Source: Roseivirga echinicomitans
GTDB lineage: Bacteria; Bacteroidota; Bacteroidia; Cytophagales; Cyclobacteriaceae
DNA length: 64,000 bases
NCBI RefSeq assembly: GCF_001592935.1
Contig: NZ_LRDB01000001.1
Span: forward strand, 248,001-312,000
Direction of reading: 5' to 3'
Below, piece after piece: positions 8,290-17,591 of the stretch. Under the pieces are notes generated by a model, which made no database searches, was not told the origin of the DNA, and worked only from the letters and a program-made list of their open reading frames with translations. Each line of letters opens with the position of its first letter. The stretch's first letter is position 1. Both the position numbers and the translations under genes were made by a program.

Positions 8290-8964
8290 TTAGTGCGTGT
8301 CGTCAGTATCGATAGCTCCATCCACAATATTAATGGTTCGCTTACCGTAAGCCGCATTTTCTTTGGAGTGCGTTACCTGCACAATCGTCATTCCTTCGCT
8401 GTTTAGCTTTTGAAAAAGCTTCATAATTTCTTCGGCTTGGTCTGAATGAAGGTTACCCGTTGGCTCATCTGCCAAAAGCAATTTAGGCTGACCAATTAGC
8501 GCACGTGCTACGCCAACTAATTGCTGCTGCCCCCCTGAAAGCTGTTCTGGGAAAAGATCCTTCTTCGCTACCATTTGAAAACGGTCTAGCATTTCGGCCA
8601 CCAAACTTTTTCTTTCAGAAGACTTAACTCCTTTATATAAAAGTGGGGTTTCGATGTTTTCATAAACCGTCAGTTCATCAATCAAGTGATAAGCCTGAAA
8701 TACGAATCCAATATGGTGCTTATGAAGTTCGGAACGCTTTCGTTCCTTCATTTTATGAATAGGCTCATCCAAAAAATAATATTCGCCTTGAGAAGGCTCG
8801 TCAAGCATTCCAATAATGTTCATTACCGTGGACTTTCCAGCGCCACTGGGGCCCATGATGGTAACAAACTCGCCTTGCTTAATTTCTAGATCGATACCCT
8901 TGAGTATGAAGGTTCTCTGGTATTTTGAATCGATAAACTTATCGACATCATTTAGTTTAATCAT
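8290..8964 (-). CDS. ABC transporter ATP-binding protein, MacB/LolD type
   Basis: This 224-residue ATPase has Walker A (GPSGAGKST), the Q-loop (FVFQAYHL), the signature LSGGQQQLVGVARAL, Walker B (LLLADEPTGNL) and the H-loop (VTHS). The ATG at 8964 begins the conserved IKLNDVDKF fold. A TTG 39 bases upstream is less likely. It lies downstream of the permease gene on the same strand (143-bp gap) and would power that exporter. The LolD/MacB subfamily exports lipoproteins, peptides or drugs; the substrate is unknown. Confidence 0.9.
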   Translation of the reverse strand: MIKLNDVDKFIDSKYQRTFILKGIDLEIKQGEFVTIMGPSGAGKSTVMNIIGMLDEPSQGEYYFLDEPIHKMKERKRSELHKHHIGFVFQAYHLIDELTVYENIETPLLYKGVKSSERKSLVAEMLDRFQMVAKKDLFPEQLSGGQQQLVGVARALIGQPKLLLADEPTGNLHSDQAEEIMKLFQKLNSEGMTIVQVTHSKENAAYGKRTINIVDGAIDTDDTH

Positions 8965-9107
8965 TGTGGTTGATTTAGATTCTGACCTTTCTGCATTTAC
9001 CAATTAACATGCCAAGGCCTAATTTATTCATACTAAGTAGTTAAGCAAAGCAAACGCATTTAAATATGTTCGGTAACGATCATATGCGTTCGATTTTGAC
9101 ACTGAAA

Positions 9108-11513
9108 TCAGTCAATTCTTAATGCTTTTACTGGATTAGATCTTGCCGCATTCAAGGTTTTATAACTAATTGTGCTCAGTGCGATCACCAGGGCTCCCAA
9201 ACCTGCCAATATAAAAGTAAAAGCACCTAGGTCTACTTTGAAAGCAAAATTCTGAAGCCACCAATCCGACAGAAAATAGGCGGCAGGTGCGGCAATCAAA
9301 AACGCGACAATAATCAAAACCATAAAATCTTTAGAAATTAGAAGAAGCACTTGGGCCACCGAAGCACCCAGTACCTTTCTCACCCCAATTTCCTTAATAC
9401 GTTGCTCAGTAGCAAAAGATGCCAAACCAAATAGGCCGAGGCAAGCAATGATAACGGTCAGTATCGCAAAGAAAATAACAACCTGACTAAGTTGCTCTTC
9501 TGACTGATAAAGTTGATTCAGGTCGTCTTCCAAGAATGAATACTGAAAAGGTATTTCAGGAGCGAACTGTTCCCAAGTGGCATGTGCCAATTCAATGGAT
9601 TCGGCTAGTCTATCAGGGTTCACTTTGACATAAATATATAAGTTAGACCCAAAGAGTGGGCCATACATTGTTGATTCCGTTTTGCGCTGCAAAGGTTCAA
9701 AGTTGACATCCGCTACTAAACCAATTACCTTTTTATTCACCCAATCTTGTCCTTGACTAATTTGTATAATTTGCCCGAGAGGATCCTCTATAATATTGAG
9801 TTCTCTGGCCGCTTGTTCGTTTAACAAAATACTTTGGGTAGAATCACTAGGTATGGACCTATCGAAATCACGGCCTTTTAGGATTTCGATACCGAAAGTG
9901 CTCATGTAATCGAAGTCTGTACTGATGCCTGCGAGGTTCAAATTACCTTCATCGTCTATTACCGTTTCAGACTTTATAAAGATAATGGGCCTCAAGCCTC
10001 CTGGTTTACTCATAGAGGATGTTACACGCTCAATAGAAGGGTCTTTCATCAACTCATTCTTGAAAGCATCCAGCTGGGGGGTGACGGCATTACGTGTATT
10101 CGAAATGACAAGCATATTCTTCTTCTGAAAACCCAACGATTTATTCTTCATGTAGGTCAGTTGGTTGTAGACCGTATAAGTACCTATCATGAGCATGATA
10201 GAAATGGAAAACTGGAAAATGACCAATCCTTTTCTTAAACTACCTGAGCTGTTCATTCCTGGCGCGAGCTTACCCTTGAGCACTACAGCTGGCTTAAAGG
10301 ACGAAAGAAAAAGCGCAGGGTAAATTCCCGAGCCAAAACCAATAAGGATCACCACAATGAGCAGTACCATAACAACCCTAAGTTGAAACAGCATGTCGAT
10401 GGTTAAGGCCTTGCCTGTAAAGTCGGCCATTAAGTTAATAGTTGCTCCAATTACAGCAATAGACAGCATGGCAGAAATGATTACCAAAACCACAGACTCT
10501 CCCATAAACTGGCCTATCAACTGGTTTTTGTAAGCCCCAAGCACTTTTCTGACCCCAACTTCCTTTGCTCGTTTTGCTGACCTGGCCGTGGCCAAATTCA
10601 TATAATTGATGGCAGCAATTAAAAGGATAAAAATAGCAATGGCGGAAAAGACATACACCACATCCATGCTACCGTTGGGTTGCATTTCATTTCTCAAATT
10701 TGATTTAAGATGAATGTCTGTCATGGCGATCAAAGATGGATTGACCCTGATGCTGTTACTTTCCTCAACGTACTTTGCCTTCAGTTCAAGTATTTTTTTG
10801 TACACCAAATCTGCTGACTTTGGTGAATTAAGCTTAATGTAGGTAAAGGCTCCTCCACCATTCCAGCTATTGAGGTTTGCAGGATTATTGGGGTTACGAA
10901 GGGTTTCTAAAGAGAGCAACATCTCAAAATTCATGTGGGAATTGGCAGGAATATTCTCCATGATCCCACTCACCAAATAACGGGCGTCTTGATTGCCCTT
11001 TAAGGTCAGTATTTCTCCTACCGCATTCTTCTTTCCAAAAAATCTTAAAGCTGCATTTTCTGTAAGTACCACCATTAAGGGCTCATCTAGTACTTCACTG
11101 CGGTCTCCAAAAGTCAGCTCGAAATCAAAAAACTCGAAAAAAGTAGAGTCAGCGTAAAAAGCATCTTCAGTTTGGAAGAGCTCATTGTTTACTTCAAAAA
11201 TTCGCTGTTGTCCATTGCCGGTTAACCGTGTAAACCCAGTAACCTCTGGCACTTCCGTAAGCAAAGAAGGTCCAATACCATTAGGCCCATTTGGGTATTT
11301 ATATTCTCCACTGCTTAATTTTAGCGCATTATCAACCCGATAAATCAGGTCGGCATCCTTATGAAACCGATCGAAACTGACCTCATATTGCACTACTAAA
11401 AAAATGAAGAGAAAGCAGGTGATGCCCAGTGTTAGCCCAAAAATGTTAATGCCTGAATAGCCTGGGTTTTTGAGAATACTTCTAACCGCTATTTTTAAGT
11501 AATTCTTAATCAT
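9108..11513 (-). CDS. MacB/FtsX-family ABC transporter permease
   Basis: An 801-residue permease with the two-unit layout common in Cytophagales. A first membrane helix (about 20-42) and a periplasmic MacB-type core are followed by an FtsX block (about 285-425, containing ARSAKRAKEVGVRKVLGA). A second periplasmic domain and a second FtsX block (about 680-800, with ATEQRIKEIGVRKVLGAS) complete it. It should form a complex with the downstream ATPase and act as a mechanotransmitter moving a substrate across the envelope. No partner TolC or membrane-fusion gene is nearby. Confidence 0.9.
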   Translation of the reverse strand: MIKNYLKIAVRSILKNPGYSGINIFGLTLGITCFLFIFLVVQYEVSFDRFHKDADLIYRVDNALKLSSGEYKYPNGPNGIGPSLLTEVPEVTGFTRLTGNGQQRIFEVNNELFQTEDAFYADSTFFEFFDFELTFGDRSEVLDEPLMVVLTENAALRFFGKKNAVGEILTLKGNQDARYLVSGIMENIPANSHMNFEMLLSLETLRNPNNPANLNSWNGGGAFTYIKLNSPKSADLVYKKILELKAKYVEESNSIRVNPSLIAMTDIHLKSNLRNEMQPNGSMDVVYVFSAIAIFILLIAAINYMNLATARSAKRAKEVGVRKVLGAYKNQLIGQFMGESVVLVIISAMLSIAVIGATINLMADFTGKALTIDMLFQLRVVMVLLIVVILIGFGSGIYPALFLSSFKPAVVLKGKLAPGMNSSGSLRKGLVIFQFSISIMLMIGTYTVYNQLTYMKNKSLGFQKKNMLVISNTRNAVTPQLDAFKNELMKDPSIERVTSSMSKPGGLRPIIFIKSETVIDDEGNLNLAGISTDFDYMSTFGIEILKGRDFDRSIPSDSTQSILLNEQAARELNIIEDPLGQIIQISQGQDWVNKKVIGLVADVNFEPLQRKTESTMYGPLFGSNLYIYVKVNPDRLAESIELAHATWEQFAPEIPFQYSFLEDDLNQLYQSEEQLSQVVIFFAILTVIIACLGLFGLASFATEQRIKEIGVRKVLGASVAQVLLLISKDFMVLIIVAFLIAAPAAYFLSDWWLQNFAFKVDLGAFTFILAGLGALVIALSTISYKTLNAARSNPVKALRID

Positions 11514-11604
11514 TATGCTCGATTTGAATTAAGCAGCCATGCGTTTACATACTCCATCTAGCTGAACTGCACATTTGAAGTTACACTAAATGCCGAACCC
11601 ATTC

Positions 11605-11688
11605 ATGCCGCTCAAAAAAGAACTGCTGATTTACAAGAGCTTAAGCCAGCTATTACTCAAAAAAGGACTTTTTGAAGTCAAGCCTTAA
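11605..11688 (+). other. Possible 27-codon ORF with overlapping small hairpin
   Basis: An ATG at 11605 opens 27 Lys- and Leu-rich codons ending at 11688, in the gap between two minus-strand genes. Within it, AAGGACTT-TTTG-AAGTC-AAG-CCTT can fold into a small stem. I cannot support it as a real gene. It may equally be a decayed remnant or chance. Confidence 0.15.
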
Positions 11689-11703
11689 TTCTTAAACCAA
11701 AAC

Positions 11704-12930
11704 TTAAAATGTATAAAAGCTTGCCGTATCTTGAGGCGGGAAGAACAACATGGCACACAAAAACGCTAGTATAGAAAGCACAAAACCAATCATAAAGGTG
11801 GTATAAGCTATTCGCAACAAGCGATATTTTTTACCGAGCACTACTCCCAGAAAATATATATCCTTGGTAAGACTTCCATAAAGGTAATCGCTGTCTTTCA
11901 TCATTTCGCGCATACCCCATTGGTAGCGGTCTAGTTTCATTTTATGAAAATTGCCAAAGAAGAGCAGGTTTGTTTTTTTGTTCAAAACGTCTTCATCGGT
12001 AAACACCCCCGAAGAAATATTAGGCCTGGTTGCTAGAATCGCCAGAACTATCGTAAACAAGCAGACAACAATGAGCATTATTGTGGGTATGATGAGGTTT
12101 GGATATTCATAGATCTTTCTAAGTAAAACAGAAACCACCACGGAAAGGATAATGGTGTTTACCGAAATCATAATGTTAGCCTTATTATCAGCCATAGCAC
12201 TTAGCTCTAAGTGATTTTTAGAGGTGGTTCGAAACATGGTTTCAATACCCCTATCAGGCTTAAGCACTATTTTACTTTCTAGCTTTTCAATTTTCTCCTC
12301 CAGCTTTCTGATGTATTTCTCATCCTTTCCAGCTCCTTTATTCTTCTTTTTAATAGATTTCAGGTTCTCTTTTTTAATAGGTTCCAAATGCTGCTTTGCG
12401 TAATCCGTAAAATACTCGTGGTCTTTAAAGAAGTTGAAATTCATGGTATTCCAATCCTTCATCTTTATCTCATGCCCTTTAATTTTCTCCACCTCCATAT
12501 GCATCTTCTCAGCCATCATACTGTAATCGGTGCAGGCCAAGTGATGTAAATCGGCATCACACAAAACCTCTTCCAATAAATTCTTGGGGGCCTGTGGCAT
12601 TTGAGTGGCCATAATACAGCCTTCCACCTTTTTAATTTTTTCTTCGGAGTAGCCTTCTTTTACTAAAAATTCACGGGCCAATTTAGCACTCGCCTTTTCA
12701 TGTTTCATGCAGCCCGAACGATAGCCCAAATCATGAAACCAAGCCGCAATGGTTACAACTTCCAATTCCTGTTCAGAAAGCCCACTTTCTTTACCAATCA
12801 TTTTTGTAGCCTTTACTACTCGTGTAGTATGGTACAAATCGTGGTAAACAAAGTCGGAAGGGATCTCATTTTGGAGAACCTCTTCGGCATACTGAGCTAC
12901 CTTTTCTAGTATCGAATTCTGATCATTCAT
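11704..12930 (-). CDS. HD phosphohydrolase fused to a Pycsar-effector-like (PycTM/DUF5706) membrane domain
   Basis: The 408-residue protein has an N-terminal HD domain (about 1-185) with the complete H...HD...D set (YHTTRV, WFHDLG, CDADLHHL). A charged coiled linker with Lys/Glu repeats (about 190-225) follows. The C-terminal domain (about 235-400) starts TTSKNHLELSAMADNKANIMISVN and has three membrane helices. That domain matches the Pycsar membrane effector family, in which binding of cCMP or cUMP triggers membrane damage. HD domains hydrolyse nucleotides or cyclic nucleotides, so the protein may both sense and degrade its signal. No nucleotidyl or pyrimidine cyclase gene is near. Such fusions are widespread in Bacteroidota, so a housekeeping role is possible. 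Confidence 0.82.
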   Translation of the reverse strand: MNDQNSILEKVAQYAEEVLQNEIPSDFVYHDLYHTTRVVKATKMIGKESGLSEQELEVVTIAAWFHDLGYRSGCMKHEKASAKLAREFLVKEGYSEEKIKKVEGCIMATQMPQAPKNLLEEVLCDADLHHLACTDYSMMAEKMHMEVEKIKGHEIKMKDWNTMNFNFFKDHEYFTDYAKQHLEPIKKENLKSIKKKNKGAGKDEKYIRKLEEKIEKLESKIVLKPDRGIETMFRTTSKNHLELSAMADNKANIMISVNTIILSVVVSVLLRKIYEYPNLIIPTIMLIVVCLFTIVLAILATRPNISSGVFTDEDVLNKKTNLLFFGNFHKMKLDRYQWGMREMMKDSDYLYGSLTKDIYFLGVVLGKKYRLLRIAYTTFMIGFVLSILAFLCAMLFFPPQDTASFYTF

Positions 12931-12997
12931 TGCTTAAATATAATCTGCTCATTCTTTATAACATAAAAGTACCCAATAGGGTGAATTATATATATGT

Positions 12998-13005
12998 TAT
13001 TTTTG
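12998..13005 (+). promoter_or_regulatory. Bacteroidota -7 promoter box (TATTTTTG)
   Basis: This matches the TAnnTTTG -7 consensus of Bacteroidota promoters and ends 11 bases before the ATG at 13017, implying a very short leader. No clear -33 TTG is at the usual spacing. Confidence 0.4.
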
Positions 13006-13016
13006 TTCGCTAGAAC

Positions 13017-13853
13017 ATGAAACGAACGCCTTTTCTATTCATTATTATATACCTCTTCACTTTTAAGTCTTCGGCATGGAGTCAAGGTAAAGAAAGCTTC
13101 CCCTATAACCTCGAATTCCCTTCCGATACTTATAGACTCCCATCAATATTAGAAGAAATATCCGCACTTAGTTATTACGCCCCCAATCAATTGGCAACCC
13201 TAAACGATGAACAAGGTCGGGTTTATATCTATGACCTTAACAAAAAAGAGGTTGTTCAACGCATTAGATTTGAAGGCAATGGCGATTTTGAAGGCTTAGA
13301 ATTGGTCGGCAAAGACATGTATGCTATAAAAAGCAATGGAAAGCTATATAAGTTCAATATTGACATTGAAGGTGTTGTAGAGTCCATTGACACCCCTTTC
13401 ACCTCTGAAAATGATGTTGAAGGTCTCGGGTATGACAAAAACAGTAATAATTTACTGATTGCCCTAAAGGGAAAAGGGGATATTGACCATGTCAAAGTAA
13501 AAGGGAAAGCAGTGTATGGCTATAACCTGACTACCGAAAAGTTCTTAAAAACCCCACTTTTCGTTTTACAAGACAAAGACCTCGAACGCGTGCTAGGTTC
13601 AAACAGCTCAAAATTTCGACCATCGGCCATTGCTGTCCATCCCATAAGTGGCGATATATATATGGTTGCCTCGGTAGGTTCTGCATTAGTTGTTTTTAAC
13701 AATGACGGCAGTCCTAAAAGCTTGAGTATTTTAAAGAGAAGCCTTTTCCCTCAACCAGAGGGCATTGCCTTTATGCCAAATGGGGATTTATTTATATCGA
13801 ATGAGGGCGATGATAGAGGCACAATTCACCGTTTCAATATGAAGCAAAATTGA
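13017..13853 (+). CDS. Exported SdiA-regulated-type beta-propeller protein
   Basis: A 278-residue protein with an N-terminal signal peptide (MKRTPFLFIIIYLFTF to about residue 22). Repeated propeller-like strands follow (EISALSYYAPNQLATLNDEQGRVYIYDL, DFEGLELVG, DVEGLGYD, PEGIAFMPNGDLFISNEG). The pattern and length fit the SdiA-regulated (YjiK) family, a periplasmic or outer-membrane six-bladed propeller of uncertain role, perhaps esterase-like. It is followed 34 bp later by the phosphoesterase gene on the same strand, so the two are likely co-transcribed. Confidence 0.75.
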   Translation: MKRTPFLFIIIYLFTFKSSAWSQGKESFPYNLEFPSDTYRLPSILEEISALSYYAPNQLATLNDEQGRVYIYDLNKKEVVQRIRFEGNGDFEGLELVGKDMYAIKSNGKLYKFNIDIEGVVESIDTPFTSENDVEGLGYDKNSNNLLIALKGKGDIDHVKVKGKAVYGYNLTTEKFLKTPLFVLQDKDLERVLGSNSSKFRPSAIAVHPISGDIYMVASVGSALVVFNNDGSPKSLSILKRSLFPQPEGIAFMPNGDLFISNEGDDRGTIHRFNMKQN

Positions 13854-13887
13854 GCATTCTAATTTGAGTTTATTACTTTAAAACACT

Positions 13888-16800
13888 ATGAAAAACATTG
13901 CCCTATTCGTCATAAGTCTTTTTTTGTTTGGAACATCAGCTTATGGCTTTCAGGAAAAGGAAGCTCCCATCTATTCTGTATTTCTAATAGGCGATGCAGG
14001 CGAACCCGGCAAAAATCCAGTATTGGATTTATTAAAAATAGAGCTTGACAAAGTAGGAGACCGAGGGGCAGTACTTTTTCTTGGTGATAATATTTATCCG
14101 CAAGGAATGCCACCAAAAGGCCATAAACTTAGGGCGGATGCTGAAATCGCTATTGATCAACAGATCAACACGGTAAAAGACTTTAAAGGGGAAAAGTTCT
14201 TTATTCCCGGCAATCACGACTGGGCCCAAGGCAGGCCTGATGGATTTGATTGGTTGCAAACCCAAGAAAAGTATGTAGAAAATAAGCTCGACAGCCAAGA
14301 TGTTTGGATTCCAACCAGAGGTTGCCCAGGGCCAATTGAAGTCGACCTCAATGAAAACATCACCCTCATTGTAATAGACACCCAGTGGTTTTTACATCGT
14401 GGAGAGAAACCTAGAGAAGGTTCGGACTGCGAAGCCACCACAATAGTAGAAGTGGCCGCCAATTTTCAAGATGCACTGAAAAGAAATGCGCATAAAAAAG
14501 TAATTGTGGCCTCACATCACCCTATGTACACCTATGGAATTCACGGAGGAGTGTTCAGCTTAAAGGATCACCTTTTTCCGCTTACCGCCTCAAAAAAGAT
14601 GAAGAATCTATACCTTCCACTGCCTGTTTTAGGGTCTATCTACCCGCTCTACAGAAAGTGGTTTGGCAATATTCAAGATACTGCTCACCCCGTATACCGT
14701 CAGTTCCGTGATGCCATGGTTTCACTTATGAAAAACCACCCCGATATTATCGATGTGGCCGGACATGAGCATGCTCTTCAGCATATTCAAAAAGAAGGGA
14801 TGGACTTTATTGTGAGCGGAGCGGGTTCAAAAAACAATGCCCATGTAAAACAAAAAGGTGACGCACTATTTGCCACCAACACCGTAGGCTACGGCCGTTT
14901 GGACTACTATGCAGATGGCAGAACAGAATTAAAGTTCATCACTCCAGAAGACGAAAAACCTACTGAAATCTACGCCAAGGTACTCTCCGAGAAACCATTT
15001 AAGCCTGCGCCAGAAGATTTACTAAAAAAATACGCGAACCTTTCCTTCGCTGGTCAAGACACAGTTTTTGCAGCAAGCGAACTTTACCATGTTCGTAGTA
15101 ACTTCCATATAAAAATGTTTGGCGAGAACTATCGTAATGAATGGGCGGCAAAAGTTAAAGTCCCTGTTTTCGATATTGGAAGTGAAAAAGGCGGATTAGA
15201 AATTCTTCAAAGAGGTGGGGGACACCAAACCATATCCCTTAGGCTAGAAGCTGAAAACGGAAAGCAGTATGTACTGAGGTCTATGGATAAAAACCCAGCG
15301 CTTACCTTACCCCAAGAGTTTCGTCAAACATTCATCAAGAACATTGTACAAGATGGAATTTCAGCTTCCCATCCTTATGCACCATTCATTCTACCTCCTT
15401 TGGCGGATGCCGCAGGGATTTTCCACACCAACCCAAAAGTGGTTTACATTCCTAAAGACCCAAGGTTTGGGCTTCACATGCAAGATTTCGCAAATACGCT
15501 GGCGCTGTTTGAAGAAAGGCCAAACAAAGAAAACATAGAAGAGCCCTTTTTTGGAAGCGGAGATGACGTATTATCAAGTCCAGATTTGTATGAAAAACTT
15601 AGGAAGGACAATGACAATCATGTAGACCAAGTTTTTGTGGCTCGCAACCGTCTTTTTGACTTCTGGATAGGCGATTGGGATCGCCATGACGACCAATGGC
15701 GATGGGTAGAGTACGACAAAAAGGACGATGAGAAATTATACAAACCGATCCCAAGAGATAGAGATGTAGCCTTTTTTGCTGGAGAAGGACTCTTTAAAAA
15801 AGTAGCCTCCTCAAAATGGGCTCAACCTGCGCTAAAGGGTTTTCATGATGATATAGACTACATAGCAGGCATGGGCGCTTATCGCATTCGCTACTTCGAT
15901 AGAGTTTTTATGACTGAAGTTTCTTTGGAAAGCTGGTTAGAGCAGGCAAACGAACTAAAAGCAGCCCTTACTGATGAAATCATCGAATCGTCTATCAGGC
16001 AATGGCCAGATAAAATTTATGACTTGCACGGAGAAGAGATCATTCGAAAACTGAAAAACAGAAGAAATAATCTGGAAAAATACGCCAAGGATTATTATCT
16101 CTTGATTTCAAAAGAAGTGGATGTGTTAGCTAGTGACAAACAGGAACTCTTTAAAGTGGAAAGGCTGGATGACGAACACACAAAAGTGACAGTTCAAAAG
16201 ATTTCCAAAAAAGGAAATTTGCAAACCATTTATGAACGCACGTTCAAAACTTCAGAAACCAATGAAATTCGCCTTTTCGGTTTTGATGGAAACGACAAGT
16301 ATGAAGTTACAGGGGAGGTAAACAAGGGCATTAAAATAAGAATTATTGCTGGAGACGATGATGATGTGATTGTTGACAATAGCAAAGTTCGTGGCCTTGG
16401 GAAAAAGACAATTGTTTATGACACAAAAAGTGGCACTGATTTACAAGAGAGTTCAGAAACCAGAAACTTAACCACGGACAAAGACCCAAATATCAATGCC
16501 TACAATCGTCAGGAGTTTGATTTTAACCTTTTGGCTCCGCTTGCCTCAATCAACTACAACTCAGATGATGGTATATTCTTAGGAGGTGGTGTGTATATAA
16601 AAACGGACGGTTTTAGAAAGGCACCTTATGCCACCAAACATAAGATTTTGGGCAGCTACGCCATAGGAACATCCTCTTACCAGTTCTCTTACGACCTTGA
16701 TATCATTGATGCTTTTGGAAAGTTGGATTTCTCATTATCGGCCGAAGCCAAAGCACCCAATTTTGTAAACAACTTCTTCGGAATGGGTAATGAAACAGTC

Positions 16801-17571
16801 TACGATAAAGATATCGAGGAGCGATATTACCGTACCAGATTCGAAGAGTATTCAGTAAGGCCTACGCTAACCTTGAACCTCGGCAAGAATACTTTTCTCA
16901 ACTTTGGGCCAACGTTCAGAACGGTAGAAGTTGAGGAAAGTAACGATAGATTCATTCGTGATTTTGCCAATACCGAACCGCTAGGCGTCAACGTTTTTGA
17001 ACGTAAAACTTATGCTGGCGGAACAATAGGTTTTCATTTAGACGAAATTGGTGAGCAGCTAATTCCAAAAAGCGGATTGAACTTCAATGCCGTTTTGGAC
17101 TATAATGCTGGTCTTAATTCTCTTTCAGGCAATAGTGCTCAGTTCAAAACAGACGCCTCTTTCAGGTGGAGTTTCCACGAGCCTTCTAGAACCGTGTTTG
17201 CCACAAGAATGGGTTATCAAAAAACCTTTGGAGATTTTGAGTTCTTTCAATCAGCCCAACTCGATGGATTTAATACCTTAAGAGGCTATAGAAGATATCG
17301 CTTTTCGGGCGAAAGCAGTTTATATCACCAGGTAGAAATGCGAGTGAAGTTGTTCGATTGGAGCTCTTTCTATTTCCCTTCCCAAGTAGGGATGATTCTG
17401 TTTAACGACTTAGGCAAGGTTTGGGTAGACGGTGAGGAGTCGAATAAAATTCACCACGGATATGGTGGTGGAATTTATGTTACACCATTCAACTTTGCAG
17501 CCATCAACATTCTGCTAGCCATTTCGGAAGAAAGTATACTTCCCTTGATTAAATTTGGTTTCTATTTTTAG
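13888..17571 (+). CDS. Three-part fusion: calcineurin-like phosphoesterase, possible kinase-like middle domain, Omp85-type barrel
   Basis: The 1227-residue protein starts with a signal peptide (about 1-21). A calcineurin-type metallophosphoesterase follows (about 28-370) with GDAGEPG, GDNIYP, GNHDW, SHHPMY and GHEHALQ. The middle (about 430-720) contains RLFDFWIGDWDRHDDQWRW near 588-606 and PIPRDRDVAFF near 620-630. This resembles the catalytic D-R-H-x-x-N/Q loop and metal-binding Asp of HipA/FAM20-like kinases, which is my inference. The last part (about 850-1227) is a surface-antigen/Omp85-type outer-membrane beta barrel ending in Phe. The phosphoesterase would therefore sit at the outer membrane. 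Substrates are unknown. Confidence 0.82.
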   Translation: MKNIALFVISLFLFGTSAYGFQEKEAPIYSVFLIGDAGEPGKNPVLDLLKIELDKVGDRGAVLFLGDNIYPQGMPPKGHKLRADAEIAIDQQINTVKDFKGEKFFIPGNHDWAQGRPDGFDWLQTQEKYVENKLDSQDVWIPTRGCPGPIEVDLNENITLIVIDTQWFLHRGEKPREGSDCEATTIVEVAANFQDALKRNAHKKVIVASHHPMYTYGIHGGVFSLKDHLFPLTASKKMKNLYLPLPVLGSIYPLYRKWFGNIQDTAHPVYRQFRDAMVSLMKNHPDIIDVAGHEHALQHIQKEGMDFIVSGAGSKNNAHVKQKGDALFATNTVGYGRLDYYADGRTELKFITPEDEKPTEIYAKVLSEKPFKPAPEDLLKKYANLSFAGQDTVFAASELYHVRSNFHIKMFGENYRNEWAAKVKVPVFDIGSEKGGLEILQRGGGHQTISLRLEAENGKQYVLRSMDKNPALTLPQEFRQTFIKNIVQDGISASHPYAPFILPPLADAAGIFHTNPKVVYIPKDPRFGLHMQDFANTLALFEERPNKENIEEPFFGSGDDVLSSPDLYEKLRKDNDNHVDQVFVARNRLFDFWIGDWDRHDDQWRWVEYDKKDDEKLYKPIPRDRDVAFFAGEGLFKKVASSKWAQPALKGFHDDIDYIAGMGAYRIRYFDRVFMTEVSLESWLEQANELKAALTDEIIESSIRQWPDKIYDLHGEEIIRKLKNRRNNLEKYAKDYYLLISKEVDVLASDKQELFKVERLDDEHTKVTVQKISKKGNLQTIYERTFKTSETNEIRLFGFDGNDKYEVTGEVNKGIKIRIIAGDDDDVIVDNSKVRGLGKKTIVYDTKSGTDLQESSETRNLTTDKDPNINAYNRQEFDFNLLAPLASINYNSDDGIFLGGGVYIKTDGFRKAPYATKHKILGSYAIGTSSYQFSYDLDIIDAFGKLDFSLSAEAKAPNFVNNFFGMGNETVYDKDIEERYYRTRFEEYSVRPTLTLNLGKNTFLNFGPTFRTVEVEESNDRFIRDFANTEPLGVNVFERKTYAGGTIGFHLDEIGEQLIPKSGLNFNAVLDYNAGLNSLSGNSAQFKTDASFRWSFHEPSRTVFATRMGYQKTFGDFEFFQSAQLDGFNTLRGYRRYRFSGESSLYHQVEMRVKLFDWSSFYFPSQVGMILFNDLGKVWVDGEESNKIHHGYGGGIYVTPFNFAAINILLAISEESILPLIKFGFYF

Positions 17572-17591
17572 CTCTCAAAGCTGTTTAATGA

